DNA from: Desulfovibrio sp.
GTDB taxonomy: Bacteria > Desulfobacterota > Desulfovibrionia > Desulfovibrionales > Desulfovibrionaceae
Assembly (NCBI GenBank): GCA_016208105.1
Contig: JACQYS010000023.1
Coordinates: 1 to 64,000, forward strand
DNA length: 64,000 nucleotides
Direction of reading: 5' to 3'
In this document: piece by piece, positions 63,250-64,000 of the stretch
Numbering within the stretch: the first letter of the stretch is position 1
How the letters are laid out: each line of letters begins with the position of its first letter
Translations under genes and position numbers: made by a program
The notes under the pieces: model-generated
Told to the model about the DNA's origin: nothing
Seen by the model: the letters and a program-made list of their open reading frames with translations, nothing else
Databases searched by the model: none

Positions 63250-63518
63250 AAACTTCTGCCACTGCAGTCCCCATTGCTCCCTCTTCGAGTTTATGCCATC
63301 GAACAATAGGGCTAAAGAACACGTTGTGCACTACGCAGTAGCGGGCCTCGTCCCCTCCTAGCTCTCCCCAAAGGTGGAGCTCGACGGTCTCGCATTGATG
63401 CCATGTAGAGCAAGCCTATCGATCTGGTGGGAAGTCTTAAGAAGGGTTAAGTGTTTGTGGTTCTTGAGAATCTAGGTGCGCCACAGTTGGAACAGCGTAA
63501 TTCTAGGAAGTTCTTTCT
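63250..63518. other. Intergenic, no gene recognised
   Basis: Possibly further decayed transposase sequence on the minus strand, but no frame is convincing. Confidence 0.4.
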
Positions 63519-63703
63519 GGACCTTCTGGACCATTGCGGACCATCAATTTCAATGGTCCAATATTGTATTTATCTTATATTATTTACTTTTAATTATACT
63601 TTTACCCTATAGGACCATTAATGGAGATAAAGGTCCTAAAAAATGAGCACACCTTTATTATGGGCGTTTAGGTCGTTTCATGGTCCAATGGGGTGAATGG
63701 TCC
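63519..63703. repeat. Cluster of GGACCAT / ATGGTCC repeats in AT-rich DNA
   Basis: Six exact copies of GGACCAT in either orientation (63528, 63538, 63553, 63612, 63680, 63697) plus partial copies (GGACCTT at 63519, AGGTCC near 63631) lie within 185 bp. The first two are ten bases apart, one helical turn. It looks like an operator or iteron array. It lies upstream of nothing on the plus strand and downstream of a minus-strand gene end. Confidence 0.65.
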
Positions 63704-63894
63704 GCACCCTTTAGGATCCAGAATTCTCCCCTCTGAGCTCCACATCCGTGTTGAGCGGCAATAATAAGTATTTGTAGTTACTCATATTCTTTGTTCTCTG
63801 GGCGCTATTCGATGCATGGATTAAAGAGTGCCTGTGATGGGATTGACTTCACGTTTTTGTTATCGTTCTTAAGCCACTATTCGGATTAGACATC

Positions 63895-63999
63895 CTATAT
63901 GGACGTTGCGCCGGCCGTTTTATGCACAGACGCTTCTGCGCGGTCGATTATGAACTCCTCGATATAATACTTGTAGCTTTGGTACTTGTCCATGGTTTC
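63895..63999 (-). CDS. C-terminal end of an unidentified gene cut by the window edge
   Basis: The minus strand is open from the edge and reads ETMDKYQSYKYYIEEFIIDR, ending in TAG at 63895. The helical, charged composition fits a real protein end, but 34 residues are too few for a family call. It could equally be chance. Confidence 0.4.
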   Translation of the reverse strand, partial: ETMDKYQSYKYYIEEFIIDRAEASVHKTAGATSI

Positions 64000-64000
64000 G

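Overview
The window looks like chromosomal DNA of a sulfate-reducing bacterium of the Desulfovibrionaceae (Desulfovibrio or Fundidesulfovibrio type). The evidence is a small assimilatory-type sulfite reductase, DsrC, a hemerythrin-tailed chemoreceptor, a Desulfovibrio-type porin, high GC with strong codon bias, and a choline TMA-lyase whose length, motifs and C-terminus agree with the Desulfovibrio enzyme as I remember it. All calls come from reading the sequence; no database search was run.

Left part (1-24.3 kb), mostly housekeeping. An IS1595-type transposase end abuts a 5'-truncated serine hydrolase. Then come a chemoreceptor, sulfite reductase, a family-2 glycosyltransferase, DnaA, a UPF0280 protein, a TPR protein with a retroviral-type zinc knuckle, DsrC, a YcaO-TPR/methyltransferase pair, a tRNA-Gly/Cys/Gly cluster, DksA, an NFACT protein, phoH-pgpH-ybeY and argF-argG-argH. 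A 41-bp hairpin repeat lies just upstream of both ybeY and argH.

Middle (24.3-29.6 kb), accessory and decayed DNA. An AT-rich GT39-like membrane protein is followed by a 3' fragment of a selenocysteine tRNA gene, a frameshifted tyrosine integrase, a lambda-type portal relic and an IS3-family relic. This is the scar of an element inserted at selC.

Right part (29.6-62.9 kb), a metabolic island. A 17-gene minus-strand operon encodes a glycyl-radical bacterial microcompartment for choline: CutC and its activase CutD, two aldehyde dehydrogenases (one without its catalytic cysteine), PduL, an alcohol dehydrogenase, a PduS-like electron-transfer protein, eight shell proteins, EutJ- and EutP-like proteins and two proteins of unknown role. 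Upstream is a second minus-strand operon (EamA transporter, winged-helix protein, chemoreceptor) and a divergent sigma-54 activator with a PAS domain. Further right is a ten-gene plus-strand operon: an OsmC-like protein, DsrH/DsrE/DsrF-like sulfur-relay proteins, a NitT/TauT-type ABC importer with two different ATPases, its binding protein and a porin. Facing it are an alkaline-phosphatase-superfamily phosphodiesterase and a shrunken paralogue.

The most interesting result is a shared control signature. I find three -24/-12 (sigma-54) promoters, in front of the BMC operon, the EamA-MCP operon and the OsmC-DsrEFH-ABC operon. A palindrome GCGACA-N4-TGTCGC lies upstream of all three, at 74 and 75 bp from the -24 element in the first two. 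The simple model is that the PAS/AAA+/Fis activator at 49.4 kb controls one regulon covering sensing, import, sulfur relay and microcompartment breakdown of choline or a choline-containing compound. The DsrEFH-OsmC-ABC operon with its asymmetric ATPase pair is the part I cannot match to any system I know. The last kilobase is AT-rich, with an IS5-type transposase relic, a cluster of GGACCAT repeats and the end of an unidentified gene.
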